The notes under the pieces were generated by a model. That model was not told the DNA's origin, ran no database searches, and saw only the letters and a list, made by a program, of their open reading frames with translations. Of a DNA stretch of 41,825 nt, positions 32,890 through 41,239 are shown one piece after another. Every line of letters starts with the position of its first letter. Within the stretch, counting starts at the first letter, position 1. The stretch is taken from positions 1 through 41,825 of the forward strand of contig DATLHO010000030.1 in assembly GCA_035539855.1 (NCBI GenBank), in the 5' to 3' direction. This stretch comes from DATLHO01 sp035539855 (GTDB taxonomy: Bacteria > Bacteroidota > Ignavibacteria > OLB7). A program made the translations under genes and the position numbers.

Positions 32890-34062
32890 GTGGAACGCCT
32901 GTCAATCGCGACGATCTGTTTTTCCGGGACCGTGGGCGGACTCGAGCTGGCGACATTGCGTCGCGGCGCCGAGCTCAAGGCGCGCGGCCACCACGTGGTC
33001 GCGATACTGCCCGACTCGGCGGCGCTCGCGGAGCAGGCGGCGCGTCTCGGTCTGCAGTACCTGACATTGACGCCCGCCCTGCATTACGCCGACCCGTTCG
33101 CCGCGGCAAGACTGCGTAGGATCTTCGAGCGAGAGTCGACGCAGCTCGTGCTCGTCGCGCGCACGCGCGACCTGAGCACGGCGATGCTCGCCGCCGGACA
33201 CGACCGAGCGGTCGTGCTGTACCAGCAGATGCAGTCCGGCCTCGACAAGCGCGACTGGTTCCATGACCGCGTCTACCGCCGGCTCGATGGCTGCATCACG
33301 ATCACGCGGCTCGGACGGGACGATCTCGAGCGGCACACGGTGCTGGCCCCCGAAAAGATCACGACCATTCCCTACCCCATCGACGCACGTCACTTCTCTT
33401 CGCAGCGCATCGATCGATCCTCGGCGCGGCGCGCCTACGGCGTCGCCGACGACGCGTTCGTGGTCGGCATCGTCGGCGGCTTCAATCCCGGCAAGGGACA
33501 GCTCGAGCTCCTCGAGGCGATCGAGATCGCCGCGCAGCGCAGCCCGGTGTTCGCGCGTAGCGTGAGCGCGATCCTCGTCGGCATACGTGAAGCCGACGAC
33601 AGCGCCTACGTGCACCGGCTCGAGGAGCTCCGCGCGTCGCTTCGGTTTGCCGGGCGCATCGGGTTCTTTCCCTTCGCCAACGATACGCGTCTTGCGTATC
33701 GGGCGATGGACGTCTTCGTGCTCGCCTCGCACTGCGAGACGTTCGGGATGGTGCTGCAGGAGGCGATGGCGATGGGCACGCCGGTGATCGGCACCGACTG
33801 CGCCGGCGTCCCGGAGATCATCCGCGACGGAACGACCGGAGTGCTCGTTCGTCCGCGCGATCCCGCGGAACTGGCCGACGCCATTCTCTATCTCTTCGCC
33901 GACGCGACGCTGCGCGAACGACTCGCGTCGCGCGCGCGCGAGTCGGTGATCGAGCGCTACGATCCCGAGCGACACTACGAGGCGTTCGAGAGCGCTCTGT
34001 TCGCCGCTCTTGAGCGGCGTCGCGGCATGACGCTGCGTATCCGTCGCGACACTGCCCGATAG
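32890..34062 (+). CDS. Glycosyltransferase family 4
   Basis: A 390-residue GT-B enzyme starting with GTG immediately after the DUF971 stop (GAGAGGG upstream, inside the preceding gene). It has the N-terminal Rossmann domain with an early glycine-rich FSGTVGGLELA, the interdomain KITTIPYPIDARHF and the GT4 donor-site block SHCETFGMVLQEAMAMGTPV followed by IGTDCAGVPEII. The sequence pattern is that of retaining glycosyltransferases acting on LPS, capsule or lipid-linked sugars. Co-translation with DUF971 is suggested by the zero-gap arrangement. The acceptor is unknown. Confidence 0.87.
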   Translation: MERLSIATICFSGTVGGLELATLRRGAELKARGHHVVAILPDSAALAEQAARLGLQYLTLTPALHYADPFAAARLRRIFERESTQLVLVARTRDLSTAMLAAGHDRAVVLYQQMQSGLDKRDWFHDRVYRRLDGCITITRLGRDDLERHTVLAPEKITTIPYPIDARHFSSQRIDRSSARRAYGVADDAFVVGIVGGFNPGKGQLELLEAIEIAAQRSPVFARSVSAILVGIREADDSAYVHRLEELRASLRFAGRIGFFPFANDTRLAYRAMDVFVLASHCETFGMVLQEAMAMGTPVIGTDCAGVPEIIRDGTTGVLVRPRDPAELADAILYLFADATLRERLASRARESVIERYDPERHYEAFESALFAALERRRGMTLRIRRDTAR

Positions 34063-34117
34063 TCCCGCCGTCGTCGCTTCGACGCGTCCGACCATGCCGA
34101 CGCGAGCATCCGTCGGG

Positions 34118-34813
34118 CTACCGCGGCTCGATCGTCAGAGTCGCCCGTGCGGTGCCGGCGTGATTGGAGCCCGCGACTTCGATGAGAACCTCATAGGTAT
34201 CCGGCTCGACGGGGTCGGCGACCGGGACACCATCGCGCAGGTACGTGACGTTGACGCGCAGACCGGCGGGGACCGTCGTGACGACGACGCTGCGCCGCGT
34301 TCCGTCATACGTCTGCGTCAACGCGTCGACGCGGATGGTGGCGGGGGCCTTCTCGACGCTGAGCCGGGCCGCGTTCGAGAAGAGCGGCTCCGCACCCGGG
34401 GCATTGAGGCGCGCACGCCAGTGCGTGCCGTCGTGTGCGACGACCGGGCTGCGCACGACGAGCGCCGCGGTCGTAGCGCCCGGAACGTCGTTCCAACTCG
34501 CGCCATCGGTGCTGAACTGCCAGCTGACCGACGGCAGCGGCTGACCGCTGTAGGCGACGCTGAAGCGCGCGTCGACGAAGGCCGTGGTCGCGACGTCGCG
34601 AGGATGCTCGGTGAACGCGGGCGCCGATCGCACGGTGCCCGTCGTGCCGATCGTGTCCGAGAGTGCGTGGTGCGAACCGCCGGCGAGACCTGCGGACTGG
34701 GCGCCGGCGATGGTTGGTGTCACGGCGGCCAGGGCGAACAGCGCGACCGCGCGCATGCAGCGCGAACGAAGCGCACTCGAGCGCGTCCGGCATCGTGTCG
34801 TGTCGGAGGACAT
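34118..34813 (-). CDS. Secreted Ig-like / MBG-domain protein
   Basis: A 231-residue product with a signal peptide. A second ATG at 34756 (MRAVALFALAAVTPTIAGAQ) would start the signal more tightly than the first at 34813; neither has a good ribosome-binding site. The mature part has one Ig-like domain (APAFTEHPRDVATTAFVDAR, VSWQFSTDGASWNDVPGATT, then HWRARLNAPGAEPLFSNAAR) and one MBG-type domain (ATIRVDALTQTYDGTRRSVV, then VTYLRDGVPV, LIEVAGSNHAGTARATLTIE), which in longer surface proteins come in tandem. There is no sorting domain at the end. Divergent from the Kelch gene; the 281-bp gap holds a promoter-like element only on the plus side. Confidence 0.75.
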   Translation of the reverse strand: MSSDTTRCRTRSSALRSRCMRAVALFALAAVTPTIAGAQSAGLAGGSHHALSDTIGTTGTVRSAPAFTEHPRDVATTAFVDARFSVAYSGQPLPSVSWQFSTDGASWNDVPGATTAALVVRSPVVAHDGTHWRARLNAPGAEPLFSNAARLSVEKAPATIRVDALTQTYDGTRRSVVVTTVPAGLRVNVTYLRDGVPVADPVEPDTYEVLIEVAGSNHAGTARATLTIEPR

Positions 34814-34984
34814 GGGGAGCTCTGCGTGTGAGTGCCCGGCCGCGTGCCCGGAATCCCGCGGCCGGCGCGGATGGACCTGTCGATCCCGGTAGCGAAAAGT
34901 ACCGCCCGGCGCAGGCCGGAAAACTGACGAAAGTCAGGGTCGGTGCTTGTTCGTCGTCAGCCGTGGGAAGTCGCCCGAGCAGCG

Positions 34985-35015
34985 TTGCGATTCACATTGA
35001 GCATCCGTACGTTCG
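34985..35015 (+). promoter_or_regulatory. Bacteroidota-type promoter for the Kelch protein
   Basis: TTG at 34985-34987, exactly 20 nt, then TACGTTCG at 35008-35015, one mismatch from TAnnTTTG. The start codon is 79 nt downstream. Confidence 0.45.
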
Positions 35016-35094
35016 TCGCAGTACCTCGATGGCGGCCCCGCCTTTCCCCCCACCAGTGGCTGCCGATCCATCCATTCTTCGTATCGAGACCATC

Positions 35095-37170
35095 ATGCAC
35101 CACTTGAGACGAGCTTTCGCAGCAGTCATGCTGCTGGCGTCCGCCGTACCGTTGTCCGCGCAGGACGCATGGTATGCCGGACCCGACATGGCAATGACGC
35201 GCCAGCGACACTCGGCCACCCTTCTCTCCGACGGACGTCTACTTGTCGCCGGCGGTGCCTACGACTTCTGGGGCGAGATCGCGACCGAGACCTGCGAGAT
35301 TTACGATCCGTCGACCGATAGCTGGTCCAATGCCGCTTCGATGTCCGTTGCGCGGTCGTCGCATACGGCAACGCTGTTGCCGAGCGGCAAGGTTCTGGTG
35401 AGCGGCGGATTCAACGGCGGAGGCTATGCTCTGTCATCGGCGGAGCTGTACGATCCTATCAGCAATAGCTGGACATCGGTCGACGCGATGGGCTATGGGC
35501 GCTACCGCCACCAGGCGATCGTGTTGAACGACGACGAGATTCTCGTCGTCGGCGGTCGCCAGGGTAACGCCGACGGAACCGGGGCGATGAGAATCTGGGC
35601 GCCGGTTTCGACGTGCGAGATCTACAGCGTCAGCGCCGACACGTGGACGCCCGCCGCGCCGATGAACGAGACGCGCGTCGAGTCCGGACTCGCAAGGCTG
35701 CCCGACGGTCGTGTCCTGGCGGCGGGGGGCATCAACGACACGCTGGTGATCAGTGACTGGGGACAGCCAGCGTCGAGGACGTGCGAGATCTACGACCCTG
35801 TGACTGACACATGGTCGCTGACCGACTCGTTGCAGTCCGCGCGGAACTTCGTGCGGCTCGTCACGCTCGACGACAATACCGTCCTGTCGGTCGGAGGCGA
35901 GTACGATCAGTTCGCACTCTACGACTCGCAGATCTTCGATGTGTACGCCGAGCGATGGCTCCCTGCCGATTCGCTCGGTTCGCCACGCATCGTCACCGAA
36001 GTGGTCAAGCTACCGAACGGCGACGTCATCTCGATTGGCGGGTGGGCCTATCTCTGGAGCACGCAGACGAACACCGTTGAACACTATTCGGTGACCGACG
36101 CGGCATGGGGGCCCGTCGATGCGCTGACGTATAACCGTGGCTGGCACACTGCCACACTGCTTGGCAACGGGGACATCATCGTCACCGGCGGCACCGCGGC
36201 CGATCAGTCACCAATGCGTTCGACCGAGATCTACCGTCTGAATCGTGAGGCATATGCAATCGCCGCCGTCAGCGACGCTCCCGGCGACGAGGGTGGATTC
36301 GTACGGTTGTTCTGGAATTCTCATGCGGAGGATCAACGTGGTGCGGCCGGTGCGGTCACCGGATACGCCGTATACCTTCGCGACGATCAGAACGGACAGC
36401 CGCTCAGCGGAGTCGCGTCGGGCAAGTGGCGTATGGTCGGATCAACCGACGCACGCGGACTCGGTCGCTATGCGCTCACGGTGCCCGCGCTCGAGACGAG
36501 CACGCATGCGAGCCTGCGCCCCAGCGAGTACCTCATCGCGGCTGTCAACAACGGTTGGACGGTCGCCATGACCCCGGTGGCCTCGGGAGCGGCCTTCGAC
36601 AATCGCGGCCCGAATGCGGTGCAGTCGCTTCGCACCGAAACCGGCGGGAACGGACTCTCGCTGGCGTGGTCGGGCTCGACCTCGGCGGACGTCGATCACT
36701 ACGAGATCTTCAGCGGTGACAGGCCCGATTTCGTGGTTGATGATAACTCCCGCATCGGGACGTCGTCGCAGGCATCGTTCAGCACTTCGGGAGCAGCCGG
36801 ACGCTACATCAGGGTCCGCGCTCGGGATGCGGCGTCGAATCCTGGGCTGGCCTCTCCGCCGATTCGCACCGACGGCGCGACTGCGGCGCCGGTCGAGTCC
36901 ACCGCAACGGAGTTCTCGCTCGGCAGTGTGTATCCGCTTCCGGCGCGTGACGCGGCGATGCTCCCCGTGACGCTGGCGTCGACAGGGATCGTCACCGTAT
37001 CGATCTACGATCAGCTCTCGCGCGAGGTCGCGCGGGTCGATGGCCTGATGCTGCCCGCCGGACGCAGCGTCGTGCGACTCGACCTCGGATCGCTCGTTCC
37101 CGGATCGTATGTCTGTACCGTAAGTACGGGCGCGCATCAGAGCTCGACGAGAATGACCGTCGTGCGCTAG
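35095..37170 (+). CDS. Secreted Kelch-repeat protein with C-terminal sorting domain
   Basis: The 691-residue product begins with a signal peptide (MHHLRRAFAAVMLLASAVPL-SAQ). Residues ~30-385 hold six to seven Kelch repeats (RHSATLLSDGRLLVAGGAYD, SHTATLLPSGKVLVSGGFNG, RHQAIVLNDDEILVVGGRQG, ESGLARLPDGRVLAAGGIND, WHTATLLGNGDIIVTGGTAA), each followed by an (E/T)-x-C-E-I-Y-D-type strand, which close a beta-propeller of the galactose-oxidase type without visible catalytic residues. Two fibronectin-III-like stretches follow (~395-610). The end (~612-691) is a type-A sorting domain (VYPLPARDAAMLPVTL, VTVSIYDQLSREV, PGSYVCTVSTG). It should be exported through the type IX system and act at the surface; the ligand is unknown. 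Confidence 0.87.
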   Translation: MHHLRRAFAAVMLLASAVPLSAQDAWYAGPDMAMTRQRHSATLLSDGRLLVAGGAYDFWGEIATETCEIYDPSTDSWSNAASMSVARSSHTATLLPSGKVLVSGGFNGGGYALSSAELYDPISNSWTSVDAMGYGRYRHQAIVLNDDEILVVGGRQGNADGTGAMRIWAPVSTCEIYSVSADTWTPAAPMNETRVESGLARLPDGRVLAAGGINDTLVISDWGQPASRTCEIYDPVTDTWSLTDSLQSARNFVRLVTLDDNTVLSVGGEYDQFALYDSQIFDVYAERWLPADSLGSPRIVTEVVKLPNGDVISIGGWAYLWSTQTNTVEHYSVTDAAWGPVDALTYNRGWHTATLLGNGDIIVTGGTAADQSPMRSTEIYRLNREAYAIAAVSDAPGDEGGFVRLFWNSHAEDQRGAAGAVTGYAVYLRDDQNGQPLSGVASGKWRMVGSTDARGLGRYALTVPALETSTHASLRPSEYLIAAVNNGWTVAMTPVASGAAFDNRGPNAVQSLRTETGGNGLSLAWSGSTSADVDHYEIFSGDRPDFVVDDNSRIGTSSQASFSTSGAAGRYIRVRARDAASNPGLASPPIRTDGATAAPVESTATEFSLGSVYPLPARDAAMLPVTLASTGIVTVSIYDQLSREVARVDGLMLPAGRSVVRLDLGSLVPGSYVCTVSTGAHQSSTRMTVVR

Positions 37171-37192
37171 GCTCGATAGTACGAATCGAAGA

Positions 37193-37224
37193 CAGGGGCG
37201 AATCGGCATACCGATTCGCCCCTG
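37193..37224. terminator. Perfect 14-bp hairpin between convergent genes
   Basis: CAGGGGCGAATCGG (37193-37206) pairs with CCGATTCGCCCCTG (37211-37224) around the loop CATA. It closes the Kelch gene and, in the other direction, the larA homologue. Confidence 0.78.
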
Positions 37225-37244
37225 GGCATTTCCGTGCCTCGCCC

Positions 37245-38381
37245 CTATGCGAGCCGTGCGAGCGTCACGAGCGCATTCGGCAGTTGGAGAATGCGCGGGA
37301 CGCAGCCGAAGCGCTCACCGACGAGCGCTCGCGCGAGGTCGAGGGCGGCGTCGAGGTCCGTCGCGGGAATCATGTGGCAGGCACGAACGACGTCGGGATG
37401 ACGCGCGCCGGCGACGATCACCGTATGCCGCATGAGCACCTTTGCCAGGACGTATGCGCGCTGGGCTCCGCCGGGGAAGCCGCCGTCGCGGAGCTCGTCG
37501 ACGAGTGCGGCGGCGGAGGAAGCGCCGGAGAGCAGCTCGAGGAAGCGTCGCTCGCCGAGACCGTCGCCTGCGCCTTCTTCGATGCCGGCCGGCACGATGA
37601 TCACCCCGCCCGGCAGCAGCGGTGTGCGCTCGGCGAGGGCGACATAGGTCGCGGCGCGGCTCGCCTGGTAGAGGTTGGCGCCCTTCGAGGGCGGCACCCC
37701 GGCGACGACGATGTGCGCCGGCTCGTCGACGCTCGTCTCGAATGCCGCACGCGCGCGTGTGACGAGCGCGTCGTGCACGGCGTTCGGCTCGCCCGCTGCC
37801 TCGGCGATCGTGTCGCCGTGCTCGTCGAGCACGACATTGACCACGTGCCGCAGGCCGATCATCCGCCCCGCCTCGCGAACGAACGCCTGGAACGGGTTCG
37901 CGTCGATCGACCCGAGTCGCACTCCGTCGCGGTCGATCATCGCCGGACCGTGCGTCGCGGTGATCGTCGCCTCGCCCGCGCAGCCGATCGCGACCGTCTT
38001 CGCTCCGCCGGAGTATCCGGCATACTGATGCGGCTCGACGACGCCGGTCGCGATCAGCAGGTCGGTCTCGACGCAGAGCCGGTTGACGACGACGGGAATG
38101 CCGTCGATCGTTCCGAGCTCGGCGAGCTGATGGCGATCGGTCGCCGCATGATCGACGATGCGAACCGTCGACGCGATCTCCGCTCCGAGCTTCGCCCGCC
38201 GCTCGGCCTCGGTGCTCGCGCGGTGCAGTCCCGTCGCGCAGAGCAGCGTCACCGCGTCACGAGGCATCCGCGCCGTCTCGAGCTCGCGCAGCACACCGCC
38301 GATCAATCGCTCATCGGGACAGTTGCGCGTGGCGTCGGTGAAGGCGATGGTGACGCGCTCGGCGCCGTGTGGAATGATCAT
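37245..38381 (-). CDS. larA: LarA-family nickel-pincer enzyme (lactate racemase-like)
   Basis: The 378-residue product carries the LarA (DUF2088) catalytic layout: FTDATRNCP near the start, H53 in CATGLHR, H78 in VDHAATD, H118 and the pincer-cofactor lysine K128 in EPHQYAGYSGGAK, and H144 in ATHGPAM. These match the nickel- and pincer-nucleotide-binding residues of lactate racemase. It is about 40-50 residues shorter at the N-terminus than classical LarA; an in-frame stop lies just upstream, so the short form is real. Homologues racemise or epimerise various 2-hydroxy acids, so lactate is only one candidate. The cofactor genes larB, larC and larE are not in the window. Confidence 0.8.
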   Translation of the reverse strand: MIIPHGAERVTIAFTDATRNCPDERLIGGVLRELETARMPRDAVTLLCATGLHRASTEAERRAKLGAEIASTVRIVDHAATDRHQLAELGTIDGIPVVVNRLCVETDLLIATGVVEPHQYAGYSGGAKTVAIGCAGEATITATHGPAMIDRDGVRLGSIDANPFQAFVREAGRMIGLRHVVNVVLDEHGDTIAEAAGEPNAVHDALVTRARAAFETSVDEPAHIVVAGVPPSKGANLYQASRAATYVALAERTPLLPGGVIIVPAGIEEGAGDGLGERRFLELLSGASSAAALVDELRDGGFPGGAQRAYVLAKVLMRHTVIVAGARHPDVVRACHMIPATDLDAALDLARALVGERFGCVPRILQLPNALVTLARLA

Positions 38382-38410
38382 GGCTGCATGATGGTCGCGT
38401 CAATAGCAGA

Positions 38411-38461
38411 GCGGGCGAGCAACGATGATGACACACGGTGTCGTCTCGGTGGCTCGCCCGC
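38411..38461 (-). terminator. Hairpin between ribBA and larA
   Basis: GCGGGCGAGC (38411-38420) pairs with GCTCGCCCGC (38452-38461), and inside it GATGACAC pairs with GTGTCGTC allowing one wobble. This branched stem follows the ribBA stop on the minus strand and probably separates it from larA, at least partly. Confidence 0.55.
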
Positions 38462-38490
38462 ATTCGATTCGCCTGTTCGGCGCCGTCGGC

Positions 38491-39690
38491 TCAGCTGCGT
38501 CCGAGCATGTGCCCGAGCTTCTCGGCCTTCGTGCGCAGGTAGCGTGAGTTGTGCTCGTTGACACCGACGTCGATGCCGACGCGCTCGACGATCTTCAGTC
38601 CGTAGCTCTCGAGACCCACGACCTTCTTGGGGTTGTTGGTCATCAGGCGCATCTCGCTGATGCCGAGGTCGACGAGGATCTGCGCGCCGATGCCATAGTC
38701 GCGAAGGTCGGCCTTGAACCCGAGCGCCTCGTTGGCCTCGACCGTGTCCTTGCCCTGATCCTGCAGAGCGTAGGCCAGCAGCTTGTTCGTCAGCCCGATC
38801 CCCCGCCCCTCCTGGCGCATGTAGAGCACGACGCCGCGGCCTTCGCGCTCGACCTGGAGCATCGCCGCGTGCAGTTGCGACTGGCAGTCGCAGCGGCGCG
38901 AGCCGAGCGTGTCGCCGGTGAAGCACTCGCTGTGCACCCTGACGAGCACCGGCTCCTCGGTGTGGATGTCGCCCTTGACGAGCGCCATGTGCTCCTTGCC
39001 GTCGACCACGTTGTGATAGAGATGCAGTTGGAAGTCGCCGAACTCCGTCGGCAGCGTGACCTCGACGACCTTCTTGACGAGCTTCTCGCGCGCCATGCGG
39101 TACTTGATCAGGTCCGCGATCGTGACGATCGTCAGGCCGTGCTCCTCGGCGATCGCCTCGAGCTGCGGCATGCGCGCCATCGTTCCGTCGTCGTTGAGAA
39201 TCTCGCAGAGCACACCCGCCGGATACATGCCGGCGAGGCGATACAGGTCGACCGCCGCCTCGGTGTGTCCAGCGCGACGCAGCACTCCCTCGTCGACCGC
39301 GCGCAATGGCGCGATATGTCCGGGACGTGCGAAGTCGACCGGCTTGGACTCGGCGTCGGCGAGCGCGCGGATCGTCGCGGCTCGATCGCTGGCCGAGATG
39401 CCGGTCGTCGTGTTGTGTCGATAGTCGACCGTCACCGTGAACGGCGTGCCGTGCAGCGATGTGTTGACCGGCACCATCATGTCGAGCTCGAGCTCCGCGG
39501 CGCGGCTCTCGGTGATCGGCGCACAGATCATTCCCCGACCCACGCGGATGAGGAAGTTCATCGTCTCGGCGGTACAGTTTTCACCGGCGGCAATGAAATC
39601 CCCCTCGTTCTCCCTCTCCTCGTCATCGACGACGATGATGACCCTGCCCTGGCGCAGGTCTTCGAGTGCTTTCTCGACTGTCTGGAACAT
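38491..39690 (-). CDS. ribBA: Bifunctional riboflavin biosynthesis protein RibBA
   Basis: The 399-residue product fuses 3,4-dihydroxy-2-butanone-4-phosphate synthase (1-~200; VDDEERENEGDF 21-32, SLHGTPFTV, and RAGHTEAAVDL 139-149) with GTP cyclohydrolase II (~207-399; zinc ligands C256, C267 and C269 in SECFTGDTLGSRRCDCQ, then YMRQEGRGIGL). Both active sites appear complete, so it makes both precursors of riboflavin from Ru5P and GTP. The fusion and length are standard. The gene follows yajC with 17 bp in between, leaving no room for an FMN riboswitch there. Confidence 0.96.
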   Translation of the reverse strand: MFQTVEKALEDLRQGRVIIVVDDEERENEGDFIAAGENCTAETMNFLIRVGRGMICAPITESRAAELELDMMVPVNTSLHGTPFTVTVDYRHNTTTGISASDRAATIRALADAESKPVDFARPGHIAPLRAVDEGVLRRAGHTEAAVDLYRLAGMYPAGVLCEILNDDGTMARMPQLEAIAEEHGLTIVTIADLIKYRMAREKLVKKVVEVTLPTEFGDFQLHLYHNVVDGKEHMALVKGDIHTEEPVLVRVHSECFTGDTLGSRRCDCQSQLHAAMLQVEREGRGVVLYMRQEGRGIGLTNKLLAYALQDQGKDTVEANEALGFKADLRDYGIGAQILVDLGISEMRLMTNNPKKVVGLESYGLKIVERVGIDVGVNEHNSRYLRTKAEKLGHMLGRS

Positions 39691-39707
39691 GGGTACGGGA
39701 CTCCACC

Positions 39708-40034
39708 CTACTTGTCGATCTTGGTCACCGACTGGATTGCCGACTTCTCGACCTTGACCACGACGTTTTTCGCGATCTCGACGAGCACCGCGCCCTCCTC
39801 GACCTCGTGGACGACGCCGTGCAGGCCGCTCGAGAGCACGACCTTGTCGGTGCGCTGCACGCTGCCGAGCAGCGCCTGCTGCTCCTTCATCCGCTTCTGC
39901 TGCGGACGGATGATCATGAAGTAGAAGATGCCGAAAATGATCGCGAACATCGGGAGCATGCCCAGGATGCCGCCACCGGCACCGCCCTCGCCTCCGGGAG
40001 GCGCAGCCATCGCAAGAACGATCGAGAAGTCCAT
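39708..40034 (-). CDS. yajC: Preprotein translocase accessory subunit YajC
   Basis: A 108-residue YajC from the ATG at 40034: a short glycine-rich N-terminus, one transmembrane helix (GMLPMFAIIFGIFYFMIIRP) and the conserved RPQQKRMKEQQALLGSVQ, then the DKVVLSSGLHGVVHEVEEGA domain. It associates with SecDF in the inner membrane. The composition and codon use are host-like. It follows tgt after 71 bp, the common tgt-yajC order; the usual secD/secF are replaced downstream by ribBA. Confidence 0.93.
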   Translation of the reverse strand: MDFSIVLAMAAPPGGEGGAGGGILGMLPMFAIIFGIFYFMIIRPQQKRMKEQQALLGSVQRTDKVVLSSGLHGVVHEVEEGAVLVEIAKNVVVKVEKSAIQSVTKIDK

Positions 40035-40105
40035 CGTGATACCCGGTCGGTTTGGTTTCGAGACAATGTCGGGCGACGAGCGCGATGCGTTCGGCCGCGC
40101 CTGAT

Positions 40106-41239
40106 TCACTGGTCCGGCGACTGTCGCGCGCTCATCGTCGCGAGAGTCTGCCGCATCCACGCGCCGTAGGTGCCGGCGGCGATCGCCTCGCGCGCCCGCT
40201 CCATCAGCGACAGATAGAAGCTGACGTTGTGGATCGTCGCGAGCACCAGGCCGGTGATCTCGTCGACGTTGAGAAGATGGCGAACGTACGCACGCGAATA
40301 GTTCCGACAGGTCTCGCACGCACACTCCGGATCGATCGGCGCGAGATCGTCGCGGTGCGCGGCGTTGCGCAGGTTGATCTTTCCGCGCGAGGTGAACAGC
40401 GACCCGTTGCGCGCGTTGCGCGTCGGCATCACGCAGTCGAACATGTCGACGCCGCGGCGCACACCCTCAACGAGATCTTCCGGTTTGCCTACCCCCATAA
40501 GGTAACGAGGTTTGTCAGCAGGCATCTGGCCCGGCAGGTAATCCAGCACCTTGATCATTTCGTGCTTGGGCTCACCCACTGACAGGCCGCCGATGGCCAG
40601 GCCATCGAAGTCGATGTTGACCAGCGCTTCGAGCGAGCGCATGCGCAGGTCCTGGTACATGCCACCCTGGACGATACCGAACAGCGCCGCGGTGTTGTCG
40701 GCGTGGGCGTTCTTCGAGCGCTGGGCCCAGCGCAGCGACAGCTCCATGGACGCGCGCGCCACATCGTGCTCGGCCGGGTACGGCGTGCACTCGTCGAAGA
40801 TCATCACCACGTCCGAGCCCAGGTCGCGCTGCACCTGCATCGACTCTTCCGGGCCCATGAACACCTTGGCGCCATCGACCGGCGAGGCGAAGGTCACGCC
40901 CTCTTCCTTGATCTTGCGCATGGCGCCCAGGCTGAACACCTGGAAGCCACCGGAGTCGGTGAGGATCGGGCCTTTCCACTGCATGAAGTCGTGCAGGCCG
41001 TTGTGCTTCTTGATCACCTCGGTGCCCGGGCGCAGCCACAGGTGGAAGGTGTTGCCCAGGATCATCTCGGCGCCAATGGCCTCGATATCGCGTGGCAGCA
41101 TGCCCTTGACCGTGCCATAGGTACCCACCGGCATGAATGCCGGGGTTTCCACGGTGCCACGTGGGAAGGTGATGCGGCCACGACGGGCCTTGCCGTCGGT
41201 GGCCAGCAGTTCGAAGGACATTCGACAGGTGCGACTCAT
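40106..41239 (-). CDS. tgt: Queuine tRNA-ribosyltransferase, Pseudomonas/host chimera
   Basis: The 377-residue product is a complete bacterial TGT, exchanging guanine-34 for preQ1 in tRNAs. It has TDSGGFQVFS with D95, the nucleophile D268 in MFDCVMPTRNARNG and the zinc ligands C306, C308, C311 and H337. Residues 1 to about 260 read like Pseudomonas Tgt (MSRTCRMSFELLATDGKARR, HDFMQWKGPILTDSGG, QRSKNAHADNTAALFG), and their codons (CTT, GTA, AAA, GTT) differ from the host's. From about residue 279 the sequence (SLFTSRGKINLRNAAHRDDL, ETCRNYSRAYVRHLLNV) is of the Bacteroidota type, with host codon bias. The reading frame is intact through the switch. The start overlaps the queA stop (ATGA). Either an assembly chimera or a recombinant gene. 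Confidence 0.9.
   Translation of the reverse strand: MSRTCRMSFELLATDGKARRGRITFPRGTVETPAFMPVGTYGTVKGMLPRDIEAIGAEMILGNTFHLWLRPGTEVIKKHNGLHDFMQWKGPILTDSGGFQVFSLGAMRKIKEEGVTFASPVDGAKVFMGPEESMQVQRDLGSDVVMIFDECTPYPAEHDVARASMELSLRWAQRSKNAHADNTAALFGIVQGGMYQDLRMRSLEALVNIDFDGLAIGGLSVGEPKHEMIKVLDYLPGQMPADKPRYLMGVGKPEDLVEGVRRGVDMFDCVMPTRNARNGSLFTSRGKINLRNAAHRDDLAPIDPECACETCRNYSRAYVRHLLNVDEITGLVLATIHNVSFYLSLMERAREAIAAGTYGAWMRQTLATMSARQSPDQ
40410..40500. other. Junction between host and Pseudomonas-like sequence
   Basis: Going right across this interval, codon use and protein similarity change from host-like to Pseudomonas-like. The interval encodes the most conserved Tgt stretch (GVRRGVDMFDCVMPTRNARN), where two unrelated tgt genes could share an exact run long enough to mis-join reads, or to recombine. 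Confidence 0.75.

Noticed and set aside
39691..39707. FMN riboswitch in front of ribBA
   Set aside because: Only 17 bp separate yajC and ribBA and no RFN-type conserved sequence is seen upstream of yajC either.
40034..40325. Longer YajC starting near 40325
   Set aside because: The extra residues are antisense to the end of tgt, arginine-rich and absent from the family; the ATG at 40034 gives the normal length.
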